Assembly (NCBI GenBank): GCA_003045895.1
Contig: PZPC01000026.1
Coordinates: 423 to 64,422, forward strand
DNA length: 64,000 nt
Source of the DNA: Bacteroidota bacterium
GTDB taxonomy: Bacteria > Bacteroidota > Bacteroidia > Chitinophagales > Saprospiraceae
Direction of reading: 5' to 3'
Under the pieces are notes generated by a model, which was not told the DNA's origin, did not search any database, and saw only the letters and a program-made list of their open reading frames with translations. Within the stretch, counting starts at the first letter, position 1, and every line of letters begins with the position of its first letter. Positions 48,051-57,491 of the stretch are shown one piece after another. Made by a program: the position numbers and the translations under genes.

Positions 48051-50849
48051 ATGAGTGTTACAAGGACCCACATATTATTCCTCCTGCTGGTGATCCTGCT
48101 CCCCTTGCTACTGGGTGGGCAGCCTTTTACCAGCACCGCTGCCAGCCCATCCACCACCGTACCCCTGGCGGTGGAACTCCCGCGGGTACGCAATTTCACG
48201 CCCAACGACTACCATGCCGCCAACCAAAACTGGATGTTGGCCCAGGCGGCTGACGGCAGCATCCATGCCGCCAACTCCAGCGGATTGGTCACCTTTAACG
48301 GCACCTACTGGCAACAACGATCGCTGCCCGGGCAGAAGATAGTCCGGGCCGTAGCTACGGCCCATGATGGCCGTATCTACGTGGGTGCGTACAACGAATT
48401 CGGCTATTTCACCGATAGCCTGGCGGACGAGGGCAGCTACGTTTCCCTCAGTCGGCAACTCCCGCAGGAGGCCCTGGGCGAGGAAATATGGAATATCATC
48501 GTCCAGGACACTGCCGTCATCTTTCATTCTTTTGGCGCGATTTATTGCTACACGGGCCAGCAGGTGGCGAAAATTCTTCCTCCGGGGGTTATCCTCAATA
48601 TTATCCCCGTTGGCCATCAGTTGATCGTACCGGTTATCGACCAGGGCTTGTACAGCTGGGAACCCGGCCAATCCTTTGTCTTAGTCGCAGGCACGGAAAA
48701 GCTGATCGGGAAGAATGTCCGGGGCATCATCCCGGTGGACAGGGCCTTGCTTATTGCCACCGAGCGCAGTGGTATCTACTGGCTGCGCAACGGACAACTG
48801 ACGCCCTGGCAGACCCCTCTATTTACCGCGCTGGCCAACGAGCAGATCAACCGTTTCCAGCAGCTGCACGATGGCACCATCGCGGTAGGCACCATTCTGG
48901 GCGGGCTTTACTTGCTGCACCCCGATGGTACGTTGTTGTATCACCTCGACCGCTCGAGCGGCCTCCAGAACAATACCGTCATTGGGCTGCTACAAGACGC
49001 TGCGGGTGACCTCTGGCTCGGCCTCGACCGGGGCATTGACCTGGTGGTCCTGAGCGATCCCCTGCGGTATTTCACCGCCAATCAGCAAGCCATTGGCACG
49101 GTTTACGCAGCCTGTATTTTTCAGGACAGGCAGTATTTGGGTACCAACCAGGGACTGTTTCAGCGCCCCCTCGACGGTACCCTACCCTACCAACTGGTGG
49201 CTGGCACCCAGGGCCAGGTCTGGGAGTTGCGAATAATCGACAACCAACTCCTGTGCGGCCACAACAACGGGACTTACCGCATTGCGCAACGCCGTGCGAC
49301 CTTGGTTTCCCCCGTTACCGGTGGCTGGCAGTTGTTGCTACTCCACCACCCCACCAGGCGCCTCCTACAGGCTACTTACACCGGCCTGATCTGCCTGGAC
49401 CAGCAACCGGACCAATCGTGGGCTTTCAGCCACCGCATTGAAGGACTCTCGGCCCCCTTGCGGGAAATTGTGCGCACCGACACCTTCGAGCTGCTGGCGG
49501 CCCACGCTGCGGAAGGACTGTACCGGTTGCGGCTGGCGCCGGATGGCCGAAATTACCAGCAAATCGAACTGCTGGGACCGGCACAAGGACTGCCAACCGG
49601 CAACGTCTACCACCTCACCGATTTCCCCGAAGGGGTGCTGGTAGAAACCGGCAATCAGAAATGGCTGTACCAGCAACATCGCTTTTTTCCCATCGATAGC
49701 TTTCGCGGCGAACGGCTCCTGCCAGCTGCCCAGGTCCAGGGGGCAGGCCCTGAAGCGTGGATCCAGGCCACAACCAGCCTCTTGTGGCGCTACCAAAACA
49801 ACATGCCGACGCGCCGGCTGGTGGTTCAACTGGCCCGTGACCACCCCCAGGTCATTGCCCTCGGCAATGGTACCTCACTGTTGTGTCAGGACGAAGGCTA
49901 CGCCCTGCTGAATGAAAGGAATACGCCCCCCCCGGCACCCCCACCACCCGTAACCATTAACTGGAAATTTTACTACCACAACCAATGGCGTTACCTCCCC
50001 CCGGTGACGGGCAGTGTGCGCAGTGCCCAGGAAAACCAATTGCGCTTCGTGTTCCACCAACCCTTATTTGCGCAACCCGACCGGTACCGGTACCAGCTGC
50101 AAGGTTTTGACGCGGATTGGTCGGAATGGTCGACCCGCTACGAAAAAGAATACGCCAATCTACCCGCCGGCGATTACGTCTTTCGCGTAGCCGCCCAATT
50201 GAGCAACACCACCGCCGAGCTGAGCTTTAGCATTCGCCCCCCCTGGTACTGGTCGGCCTGGAGTCTGTTCATCTACACCATTATCGGATTACTTACCTTG
50301 CGGGGGCTGTACCAATGGCACGAATGGCGGCTCCAGCGCCAGGCCCGCGAACTGGAATTGAAGCGGGAAAGGCAACTGCATAACGAACGGATTCAATTGC
50401 GCAACGAACAATTGCAGGCCGACATCATCGGCAAAAGCAAAGCCCTGGCCAACAGCACCCTTAACCTGGTTCGCAAAAACGAAATTTTACTCCAACTCAA
50501 ACAAGAACTCAAAGCCGCTACCCGCCGCAGCCTCTCCGAACGCGACCATTACAAACTCCAGGAAATGATCGACAAGCACCTGACCGGCGAACAGGATTGG
50601 GAAATTTTCGAATCCAACTTCAACCAGGTACACGAAGACTTTTTTAAACGCCTCAAAATAGCCTACCCCGAGCTTACGCCCGGCGACCTGAAACTGGCTG
50701 CTTACCTGCGGATGAACTTGTCCTCCAAAGAAATTGCGCCCCTGCTCCACATCTCCATTCGGGGAGTGGAAAACAAACGCTACCGCCTCCGCAAGAAGAC
50801 CGGCTTGGACGCTGATGCTAACCTGACGGGTTTTTTTATGGATTATTAG
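48051..50849 (+). CDS. One-component membrane regulator: propeller, Y_Y_Y, coiled coil and HTH
   Basis: 932 residues. Signal peptide (ILFLLLVILLPLLLGG), then a periplasmic propeller (about 45-640) with repeats such as DGRIYVGAYNEFGYF and DAAGDLWLGLDRGIDL. The Y_Y_Y domain is at about 660-745 (RYRYQLQGFDADWSEWS, LPAGDYVFRVAA). One membrane segment follows (SAWSLFIYTIIGLLTLRGLY), then a coiled coil (about 775-850), then a LuxR/MalT-like helix-turn-helix (about 875-925, LTPGDLKLAAYLRMNLSSKEIA and HISIRGVENKRYRLRKK). The layout is that of PUL regulators that sense oligosaccharide in the periplasm and bind DNA. It precedes and probably controls the locus starting at 51140. Confidence 0.88.
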   Translation: MSVTRTHILFLLLVILLPLLLGGQPFTSTAASPSTTVPLAVELPRVRNFTPNDYHAANQNWMLAQAADGSIHAANSSGLVTFNGTYWQQRSLPGQKIVRAVATAHDGRIYVGAYNEFGYFTDSLADEGSYVSLSRQLPQEALGEEIWNIIVQDTAVIFHSFGAIYCYTGQQVAKILPPGVILNIIPVGHQLIVPVIDQGLYSWEPGQSFVLVAGTEKLIGKNVRGIIPVDRALLIATERSGIYWLRNGQLTPWQTPLFTALANEQINRFQQLHDGTIAVGTILGGLYLLHPDGTLLYHLDRSSGLQNNTVIGLLQDAAGDLWLGLDRGIDLVVLSDPLRYFTANQQAIGTVYAACIFQDRQYLGTNQGLFQRPLDGTLPYQLVAGTQGQVWELRIIDNQLLCGHNNGTYRIAQRRATLVSPVTGGWQLLLLHHPTRRLLQATYTGLICLDQQPDQSWAFSHRIEGLSAPLREIVRTDTFELLAAHAAEGLYRLRLAPDGRNYQQIELLGPAQGLPTGNVYHLTDFPEGVLVETGNQKWLYQQHRFFPIDSFRGERLLPAAQVQGAGPEAWIQATTSLLWRYQNNMPTRRLVVQLARDHPQVIALGNGTSLLCQDEGYALLNERNTPPPAPPPPVTINWKFYYHNQWRYLPPVTGSVRSAQENQLRFVFHQPLFAQPDRYRYQLQGFDADWSEWSTRYEKEYANLPAGDYVFRVAAQLSNTTAELSFSIRPPWYWSAWSLFIYTIIGLLTLRGLYQWHEWRLQRQARELELKRERQLHNERIQLRNEQLQADIIGKSKALANSTLNLVRKNEILLQLKQELKAATRRSLSERDHYKLQEMIDKHLTGEQDWEIFESNFNQVHEDFFKRLKIAYPELTPGDLKLAAYLRMNLSSKEIAPLLHISIRGVENKRYRLRKKTGLDADANLTGFFMDY

Positions 50850-51139
50850 CGGGTACTGTTATGCGGAACAGACCAACCGGCAACCTGGGCAATGGTGTAG
50901 TCATTCACCCCTTGCCGACGGCTTAAACGTTTGCCGAATTGCTTTGCTAAAATTTTGTTTTTCAACAATTTACCAACCTGCCCCACTCGTTAAGCCAACT
51001 GTTCTTTTCTGTAAATAAATCAGCAATGGCGTAGTCGTGGTGAGGTCTTTTTTTAGGTTACAGGGTAATAAATTCGCAATTTTGTAACAACACAAAACAC
51101 ATTAGCCAATAAAAATTTGGCATCAACTGTATTTAAAGT
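50850..51139 (+). promoter_or_regulatory. Intergenic region likely carrying the PUL promoter
   Basis: These 290 bp contain no ORF. AT-rich pieces near 51081 (TTTGTAAC) and 51112-51119 (AAAATTTG) vaguely resemble promoter boxes but are 27 bp apart, which is too far. I see no clear consensus promoter or operator. Confidence 0.35.
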
Positions 51140-53029
51140 ATGATAAAACTGTTTACCCGTTCGCAATGCTTTTGCGTGTTCTTCCCTGTGCTTTTCTCTT
51201 GTTTTACGTGCTTACTAGTTGCCCAACCCGCTGCACCAACCGGGATCAGCGTAATACCTTACGACCACCATTGTGAAATCCGCTGGGACGCCAGCGCGGA
51301 TCCCAGCCTGCAGGGCTACCGCATCTATGCCCGCCACGAAGGGGACGCGGCCTTTAGCTTCGCCGGTTACCGGAACAACATCAAAACCAGCTACATCGAC
51401 TTCGTCGGTGCCTGGGACAAAACCACCGATTATTACGTGACGGCCGTCAACCTGGCTGCTCAGGAAAGTACGCCCTCCGACACCATAGCGGCCACCACCT
51501 TCGAGATGACCGATGACCAGCTCATGGACATGGTGCAAGCCTACACCTTCCGCTACTTCTGGGATTTTGCCCACCCGGTTTCCGGGCTGGCCCGGGAACG
51601 CAACACCACGGGCACCGTCACGACGGGTGGCAGTGGCTTTGGCGTAATGGCCATCATTGTGGGCGCAGAGCGCGGCTTTGTCACCTACGAACAAGCCCTG
51701 GAACGCACCGATAAAATTGTCAACTTCCTGCACAACGACGCCGACCGCTTCAAAGGCGCCTTCCCCCACTGGATGAATGGGGCCACCGGCCAGGTGATTC
51801 CCTTCAGCGCCCAGGACAACGGCGGCGACCTCGTGGAAACGGCTTTCATGATCCAGGGGCTGCTCACTGCGCGGGAATACTTCAGCGGCAACAGCGAAAT
51901 GGAAATCGCGCTGCGCCAAAATATCACCGACATCTGGGAAGCCGTCGATTGGAACTGGTACCGCAAGCTGGTGGGCAACGTCCTGTACTGGCACTGGTCA
52001 CCGAATTTCAATTTCAACATCAACTTCGCACTCCGGGGGTTCAACGAAACGCACATCACCTACCTGCTGGCGATTGCCTCGCCGGTGGCGTCGCGCAAGA
52101 TTCCCGCTTCCCTCTACCACAGTGGATGGGCGGCCAACAATTACACCAGTAGCAACAGCTACTACGGCTACCCCCTGGAAGTGGGTGGATTTCGCGGCGG
52201 CCCCCTGTTCTTCAGCCACTACAGCTACCTGGGCTTCGATCCGCGCGGCATTGCCGACCAGTACACCAACTACTTTAACCGCAACACCTACCATACGCTC
52301 ATCAACCGCGCGCACTGCGTGGCCAACCCCTTCAACCGGGCAGGCTACGGCGAAAGCAGTTGGGGACTGACGGCCAGCGACAACCAAAACGGTTACCTGG
52401 CACACGAACCGGCCAATAACATCACCGACAACGGCACCCTCACCCCTACCGCCGCGCTCAGCTCTATGCCCTACACCCCCGCCCTGAGTATGGCGGTATT
52501 GAAACACTTCTACCGCACCTACGGCGACCGGCTCTGGGGCGAATACGGCTTCTACGACGCCTTCAACCCCGGTACCAACTGGTTTGCGACCAGCTACCTG
52601 GCCATCGACCAGGGGCCCATCATCTGTATGATCGAAAATTACCGCACCGGCTTGCTTTGGGACCTGTTTATGCAAAATCCCGAAATCCAGCCAGCCCTCG
52701 ATGCGATCGGTTTTCAGCCCGACGAAACAGTGGTCACCAGCCTGACCTCCCCCGGGAATTTGCTGGAAGGTGCCGTCACGGTGGCCCCTAATCCGGCGAC
52801 GCGGTTTACCACCCTGGCTTTCCAACTCCGGCAGCCCACCCAGCTGGGCGTCTACCTGCTCAACGCCAACGGCCAGGAAGTAGCTACGCTCCAGGCTGCT
52901 ACCGCCATCGCCGCTGGTGAACAACACTTTAACTATAATTTACCGGCCCTTCCGGCCGGACTCTATTTTATACAAATAAAATCAGAAAGCGAGCAACACC
53001 TGTCCCCACTGGTGCTGACCGGCTCCTGA
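51140..53029 (+). CDS. GH144-type endo-beta-1,2-glucanase with FN3 domain and T9SS tail
   Basis: 629 residues. Signal peptide (VFFPVLFSCFTCLLVAQ), an FN3-like domain (about 33-125, YDHHCEIRWDASADPSLQG), then the glycoamylase-like (PF10091-type) barrel of about 130-530. Signatures are YTFRYFWDFAHPVSG, GGSGFGVMAIIVGAERG, GGDLVETAFMIQGLLTARE, FNETHITYLLAIASP and GESSWGLTASD. GH144 enzymes hydrolyse beta-1,2-glucan to sophorooligosaccharides; the acidic residues in DLVET and FNETH are good catalytic candidates. The last 80 residues (VAPNPATRFTTLAFQ, ALPAGLYFIQI) are a type A T9SS tail, implying a cell-surface or released enzyme. It is first in the PUL operon. Confidence 0.85.
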   Translation: MIKLFTRSQCFCVFFPVLFSCFTCLLVAQPAAPTGISVIPYDHHCEIRWDASADPSLQGYRIYARHEGDAAFSFAGYRNNIKTSYIDFVGAWDKTTDYYVTAVNLAAQESTPSDTIAATTFEMTDDQLMDMVQAYTFRYFWDFAHPVSGLARERNTTGTVTTGGSGFGVMAIIVGAERGFVTYEQALERTDKIVNFLHNDADRFKGAFPHWMNGATGQVIPFSAQDNGGDLVETAFMIQGLLTAREYFSGNSEMEIALRQNITDIWEAVDWNWYRKLVGNVLYWHWSPNFNFNINFALRGFNETHITYLLAIASPVASRKIPASLYHSGWAANNYTSSNSYYGYPLEVGGFRGGPLFFSHYSYLGFDPRGIADQYTNYFNRNTYHTLINRAHCVANPFNRAGYGESSWGLTASDNQNGYLAHEPANNITDNGTLTPTAALSSMPYTPALSMAVLKHFYRTYGDRLWGEYGFYDAFNPGTNWFATSYLAIDQGPIICMIENYRTGLLWDLFMQNPEIQPALDAIGFQPDETVVTSLTSPGNLLEGAVTVAPNPATRFTTLAFQLRQPTQLGVYLLNANGQEVATLQAATAIAAGEQHFNYNLPALPAGLYFIQIKSESEQHLSPLVLTGS

Positions 53030-53064
53030 TTTCATCCAATCTCTAATCAATAAAAAATGTCGAA

Positions 53065-55764
53065 ATGTTAAAAAATCTACTGATTCCAATTTTACTATTC
53101 CTCGTCACTTGCAGCCTGGCGGCTCAGGCGACACTGGAAGACTTTGAGGGCGGTTCCTCCATTGTCTGGACCGTCGGTGATGGTACCTACAATGGTATCG
53201 TAGACAACCCCGCGGCAGCCGGTATCAACACCAGCGCCAACGTCGGCTCGTACACCAAAAGCGACCAACATGCCTACAGCTTCTTCTTCGGAGAAACCGG
53301 TACCCCGCTGGACCTTTCCGTCAACAACCAGTTCACCATCCAGTTGTACGCAGGCGCTGCTACCCGGTTGCTCCTGAAACTGGAGGGAACCGGTGAAGCA
53401 ATTGAAATCACCAAAAATATTGCGATCACCGACCGGTGGATCGAGTATACGTTTGATTTCAGCGCGGCCGCCAATTTTACGACCCTGACCAAAATTATTC
53501 TATTCTTTGATCCCGGGGTCATGGAAAGTGGTGACACCTACCTGTTCGACAACCTGGTGGCCAGCCCGGCTGGTCCTTGCGCCGGAACCGTACCCAACTC
53601 CCTGGTCATCGACAACTTTGAGTGCCAGCGCAATGCCACCTATGCCATTCCTGGCTACGATGATATTGAGGCCATTGCCAATCCCGATCCCACGGGTATC
53701 AATACCAGTGCTGGTGTAGGCCGGTACACCGACCGCGACGGTACCTTCCACGCCATGGTGATCGACTACAACAGTGCCCTCGACCTGTCGGTCAACAACT
53801 ACCTCTGCCTGAAGGTATGGGCCCCCGTAACGGGCAACCTGCTCTTCAAATTGGAAGGCGGCGTATCCCCGCAATTTGAACAAGGCGTGCAGGTTACCGA
53901 AACCAATACCTGGGTAGAGATATGTGCCGATTTCAGCAGCCAGGCTGCCGCCAACCACAAAAAGCTGGTCTTCTTTTTCAATGCCGGCGAGAATGGCGAT
54001 GGCGACATCTACTACCTGGACGACATCACCCGGACGCCGGTGCCAGCTCTCGAGCCCCTCGAAGATTTCGAAGGCGGTGCGAGCCTGGGTTGGATGCCCC
54101 TGAACGACGATAACGTGCTGCACGGTACGTTCAACGGTGCCCTTGCCAATCCAGATGCGGCCGGTGGCAATATTACCCCCACCGTCGGTAGCTATACCCG
54201 GGGTTCCTCCAACTTCAGCACCCTCACGGCGATCTTGCCCGAAGGCATCGACTTGTCGGGCAACCCCCAGATCAACATGCAGGTGTGGGCGCCAGCGGGT
54301 GCTACCGAAGTGACCATGCAGCTGTCGAGCCCTACCCAAGGTGCAGCAAGCGTAACCCAGAGCATCGCCGCTACGGAAAGCTGGCAGTCGCTCAACTTTA
54401 CGTTCGAGGATTTCGTCAGTGTCACCGATTATGAGCGGATTAACCTTTTGTTCGATCCAGGTACCAGCACGGCTGGCACCTACTACTTCGACAACATCGG
54501 CCAGGGCGAAAGCACCGTGGATCCTTGTGATGGGGTGGAGCCCATCACCGGTGTGCTCGACAACTTCGAATGCCAGCGCAACGCCAGCTACAGCGTGGGC
54601 GCTGAGCGGCTGACCGTCATTGACAACCCAGACCTTACCCCCGCCAACCCCAGCACCAAAGTAGGTGAATACGTAGACCCCAACGATCCGTGGTCGGCCC
54701 TGGTAATCGACAACGGAGCGCCCCTGGATCTTTCCCGCTACAACCAGCTGTCGGCCCTGATCTGGTCGCCCCAGGCAGTGCCCGTTCTTTTCAAACTGGA
54801 AGGCGGCCCCAATGCCCCTACGGAAGTATTTGTGGACATTACCGAGACCAACGCCTGGGTACGCTACCAGGTAGACTTCAGCAGCGCAGAAGGTATGGGT
54901 TATACCCGGATCGCTATTTTTCTGAACGCTGGCGTAGAGCCCGGTGGCGAGGTGACGTATTACCTCGACAATATCGAACTGCGCCACGAGCCGTTCGTCG
55001 ACTGTGTGAGCAACTACGAAACCTCCGCCCTAAGCCTCATCGGCTGGCGCTACTTTGCCAACGGGGCACTGGAAGGCAACCCCTTCATTGTGCAGGCTAA
55101 CCCCGCACCCGATGCCGTTAACAGCAGCTCCATGGTGGGTACCTTCGAAGAATCCAACGACGGCGCCGAGTTTGCCGGTGCCTTTGCGGATCCGGTCGGC
55201 CCTATTGCCATGCCCAACGGTAACAAAACCATGACCATGAAGGTGTGGATGCCCGTGGCCGGTATCTTTACCATGAAGCTCGAAGGTGGTATTGACGGGG
55301 TGCCCAACTCTGGCGACAACAACGTGGACTATACCACCCCTAACCAGTGGCAAGAACTGACCTGGGACTTTAGCGCCCTGCCAGACGATGCCCAGTACGC
55401 CCGCGTGACCATTATCCCCAACTTCGGGGTGATTCCTGCCGAAAACCTGACCCACTACTTTGATGACATTTCAGTAGCCGGACAGACTTGTATTCCAGTC
55501 GGTACTTTCGAACCCGTTCGCGTGGCCCAAATGCGGGTAATGCCCAACCCTGCGCAGGACTTCCTCCGCATTGAAAACGTCGAAAATGCGACGACCTTCC
55601 GGGTCATCAACCTGCTCGGACAACCCGTGAAAACCTTGCAACTGGCCAGCAGCACGACCCTGGCAGAGATGGACCTGATTGGTCTGGCACCCGGCGTATA
55701 CGTCCTGGCGGCCTACGACCAGACCGGGCAACTGGTGGCTAACGCCAAATTTATCAAGAACTAA
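53065..55764 (+). CDS. T9SS-exported protein with five tandem jelly-roll-like glycan-binding domains
   Basis: 899 residues. Signal peptide (NLLIPILLFLVTCSLAAQ). Five repeats of about 140-170 residues start LEDFEGGSSIVW, VIDNFECQRNATYAIP, LEDFEGGASLGW, VLDNFECQRNASYSVG and FVDCVSNYETSALSL. Each has a strand like LLFKLEGG or VLFKLEGG, a 'TW(V/I)E...DFS' strand and a 'Y.DNI' end, the look of CBM-type jelly rolls. The last 80 residues (MRVMPNPAQDFLRIENV, LAPGVYVLAAY) are a T9SS type A tail. The context (between two GH144 genes and SusCD) suggests a surface beta-1,2-glucan binder, analogous to a SusE/F-type lipoprotein but exported by T9SS. The domains do not match a CBM I can name. Confidence 0.8.
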   Translation: MLKNLLIPILLFLVTCSLAAQATLEDFEGGSSIVWTVGDGTYNGIVDNPAAAGINTSANVGSYTKSDQHAYSFFFGETGTPLDLSVNNQFTIQLYAGAATRLLLKLEGTGEAIEITKNIAITDRWIEYTFDFSAAANFTTLTKIILFFDPGVMESGDTYLFDNLVASPAGPCAGTVPNSLVIDNFECQRNATYAIPGYDDIEAIANPDPTGINTSAGVGRYTDRDGTFHAMVIDYNSALDLSVNNYLCLKVWAPVTGNLLFKLEGGVSPQFEQGVQVTETNTWVEICADFSSQAAANHKKLVFFFNAGENGDGDIYYLDDITRTPVPALEPLEDFEGGASLGWMPLNDDNVLHGTFNGALANPDAAGGNITPTVGSYTRGSSNFSTLTAILPEGIDLSGNPQINMQVWAPAGATEVTMQLSSPTQGAASVTQSIAATESWQSLNFTFEDFVSVTDYERINLLFDPGTSTAGTYYFDNIGQGESTVDPCDGVEPITGVLDNFECQRNASYSVGAERLTVIDNPDLTPANPSTKVGEYVDPNDPWSALVIDNGAPLDLSRYNQLSALIWSPQAVPVLFKLEGGPNAPTEVFVDITETNAWVRYQVDFSSAEGMGYTRIAIFLNAGVEPGGEVTYYLDNIELRHEPFVDCVSNYETSALSLIGWRYFANGALEGNPFIVQANPAPDAVNSSSMVGTFEESNDGAEFAGAFADPVGPIAMPNGNKTMTMKVWMPVAGIFTMKLEGGIDGVPNSGDNNVDYTTPNQWQELTWDFSALPDDAQYARVTIIPNFGVIPAENLTHYFDDISVAGQTCIPVGTFEPVRVAQMRVMPNPAQDFLRIENVENATTFRVINLLGQPVKTLQLASSTTLAEMDLIGLAPGVYVLAAYDQTGQLVANAKFIKN

Positions 55765-55821
55765 GCAGCGCTGGCCTTAGCGGCCGAGCCGATCCGACTT
55801 AGTTGATTTTAAGTATACAAA

Positions 55822-55861
55822 GGTAGAGAGATGGTTCCTGCAAAGCAGCCGTCTCTCTACC
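55822..55861 (+). terminator. Hairpin between the binder gene and second GH144 gene
   Basis: GGTAGAGAGA (55822-55831) pairs with TCTCTCTACC (55852-55861) around a 20-nt loop. Only CCTTTG follows, so it may attenuate rather than end transcription. The gap to the next start is 139 bp. Confidence 0.45.
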
Positions 55862-56000
55862 CCTTTGCTGCTGGGCTGGACTTACGGGCAGATTTCCCCA
55901 TTGGCAAATTACCTACACCTGGTAGCCATCGCTTTACGCATAGGTGCCCTTGGTGCCTCATGTGGTTATTTTTCTCCATTACCTCCAAACCCAACCGGCC

Positions 56001-57416
56001 ATGAATCGGCACCTTCTTGCCTTATTCCTGTTTGCTTTCGTCGGGCTCGCTGGCTGTCAGCAGGGGAGTCATCCTGCGGAAGCCGCCCTTGCTGCGGAGC
56101 CCCCGCTACAGCAGCCCGTGGCCTTCAGTATGGACGAGTTGCAGCAACGGACTTTTCAGTATTTCTGGGATTTGGCCCTCCCGGATAACTTCCAAATCCC
56201 CGACCGTTGGCCCACCAAAAGATTTTCCAGCATTGCCGCTACCGGCTTTGGCTTGTCGGCTTACCAGACCGGGGTAGCCAGGGGCTACGTGAGCCGCGCT
56301 GCGGCCGCCGACCGCACCCTAAACACCCTGCAGGTCCTTTGGAACCTCCCCCAGGGGCCAGGCTCCAGTGGCGTTAGCGGCTACAAGGGCTTGTTTTACC
56401 ACTTCCTCACCAATGACCAGGCGCTCCGCTACAAGACCGTAGAATTGTCGACCATCGACACGGGCCTCCTCATGGCCGGTGTCCTGTCGGCACAAGCCTA
56501 CTTCAACAACAATGACCCGACCGAAAACGAGATCCGCCGCCTGGCCGACGCCCTCTACCGCCGGGTAGAATGGGACTGGATGCTCGACGACGAGGGCCGC
56601 ATCAGCATGGGCTGGCATCCCGAGAAAGGTTTCCTGAAGACCAACTGGCACGGCTACAACGAAGCCATGATCTTGGTTGTCCTGGCCATGGCCTCCCCTA
56701 CCCACCCCATTCCGGCCAACAGCTGGGAATTGTGGTGTGAGACCTACGAATGGGACACTTTCCAGGGGGAAACCCACCTGAATTTCGACCCGCTTTTTGG
56801 CCACCAGTACAGCCAGCTGTACATCGACTTCCGCGGCATCCAGGATGATTTCATGCGGCAGCACAACAGCGACTATTTTATCAACAGCCGCCAGGCCACC
56901 CTGGCCAACCGGGCCTACTGTATCGACAACCCCCAGGGTTTCGTCGGTTACGGTCCCAACCAGTGGGGACTGACGGCCTGCGACGGCCCGGCAGGATTGG
57001 ACACCAGCTGGCAAGGAAAGCCCGTATCTTTCTTCACCTACCGCGCCCGGGGGGCAGCCGTGCAGCAGGTTATTGACGATGGCACCATTGCCCCTACTGC
57101 GGCCGGAGGTTCCGTGCCTTTTGCCCCCGAAGAATGCCTGGCTACCCTGGAAAACCTCTGGACGACCCACTACGACAGCCTCGTGGGCCCGTACGGATTC
57201 AAGGATGCCTTTAACCTGACCTACACCACTCCCGACCACCCTACCGGCTGGTATGACATCGACTACCTGGGCATTGACCAGGGACCCATTTTATTGCAAA
57301 TAGAAAACTACCGCAGTGGCCTGTTGTGGGAAACTATGAAACGCAGTCCGTACATCCGGGCGGGCTTACGCCGGGCGGGTTTTCGGGGCGGCTGGCTGGC
57401 GGAAGCTGGCGGGTAG
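56001..57416 (+). CDS. GH144-type glucanase paralogue, lipoprotein
   Basis: 471 residues from ATG at 56001, chosen because it gives a signal peptide and lipobox (MNRHLLALFLFAFVGLAGC); the frame reaches back to 55944. The same PF10091-type barrel as the first enzyme is seen: QQRTFQYFWDLALPDNF, AATGFGLSAYQTGVARGY, LSTIDTGLLMAGVLSAQ, GYNEAMILVVLAMASPTH and PNQWGLTACDGP. There is no T9SS tail and no FN3 domain. It should be held at the membrane and act on shorter beta-1,2-glucans. The two family members differ at the DLVET position (LSTIDT here), so specificities may differ. Confidence 0.85.
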   Translation: MNRHLLALFLFAFVGLAGCQQGSHPAEAALAAEPPLQQPVAFSMDELQQRTFQYFWDLALPDNFQIPDRWPTKRFSSIAATGFGLSAYQTGVARGYVSRAAAADRTLNTLQVLWNLPQGPGSSGVSGYKGLFYHFLTNDQALRYKTVELSTIDTGLLMAGVLSAQAYFNNNDPTENEIRRLADALYRRVEWDWMLDDEGRISMGWHPEKGFLKTNWHGYNEAMILVVLAMASPTHPIPANSWELWCETYEWDTFQGETHLNFDPLFGHQYSQLYIDFRGIQDDFMRQHNSDYFINSRQATLANRAYCIDNPQGFVGYGPNQWGLTACDGPAGLDTSWQGKPVSFFTYRARGAAVQQVIDDGTIAPTAAGGSVPFAPEECLATLENLWTTHYDSLVGPYGFKDAFNLTYTTPDHPTGWYDIDYLGIDQGPILLQIENYRSGLLWETMKRSPYIRAGLRRAGFRGGWLAEAGG

Positions 57417-57491
57417 TAAAAACCTAGCGTATAAACGCATCTTTACGTTGGAGATTCGTCAAAAAAACGACATTGAAAAACAACCAAAAAA

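Noticed and set aside
53500-54987. Long minus-strand ORF (495 codons)
   Set aside because: Shadow of the five-repeat binder gene; composition follows the opposite strand.
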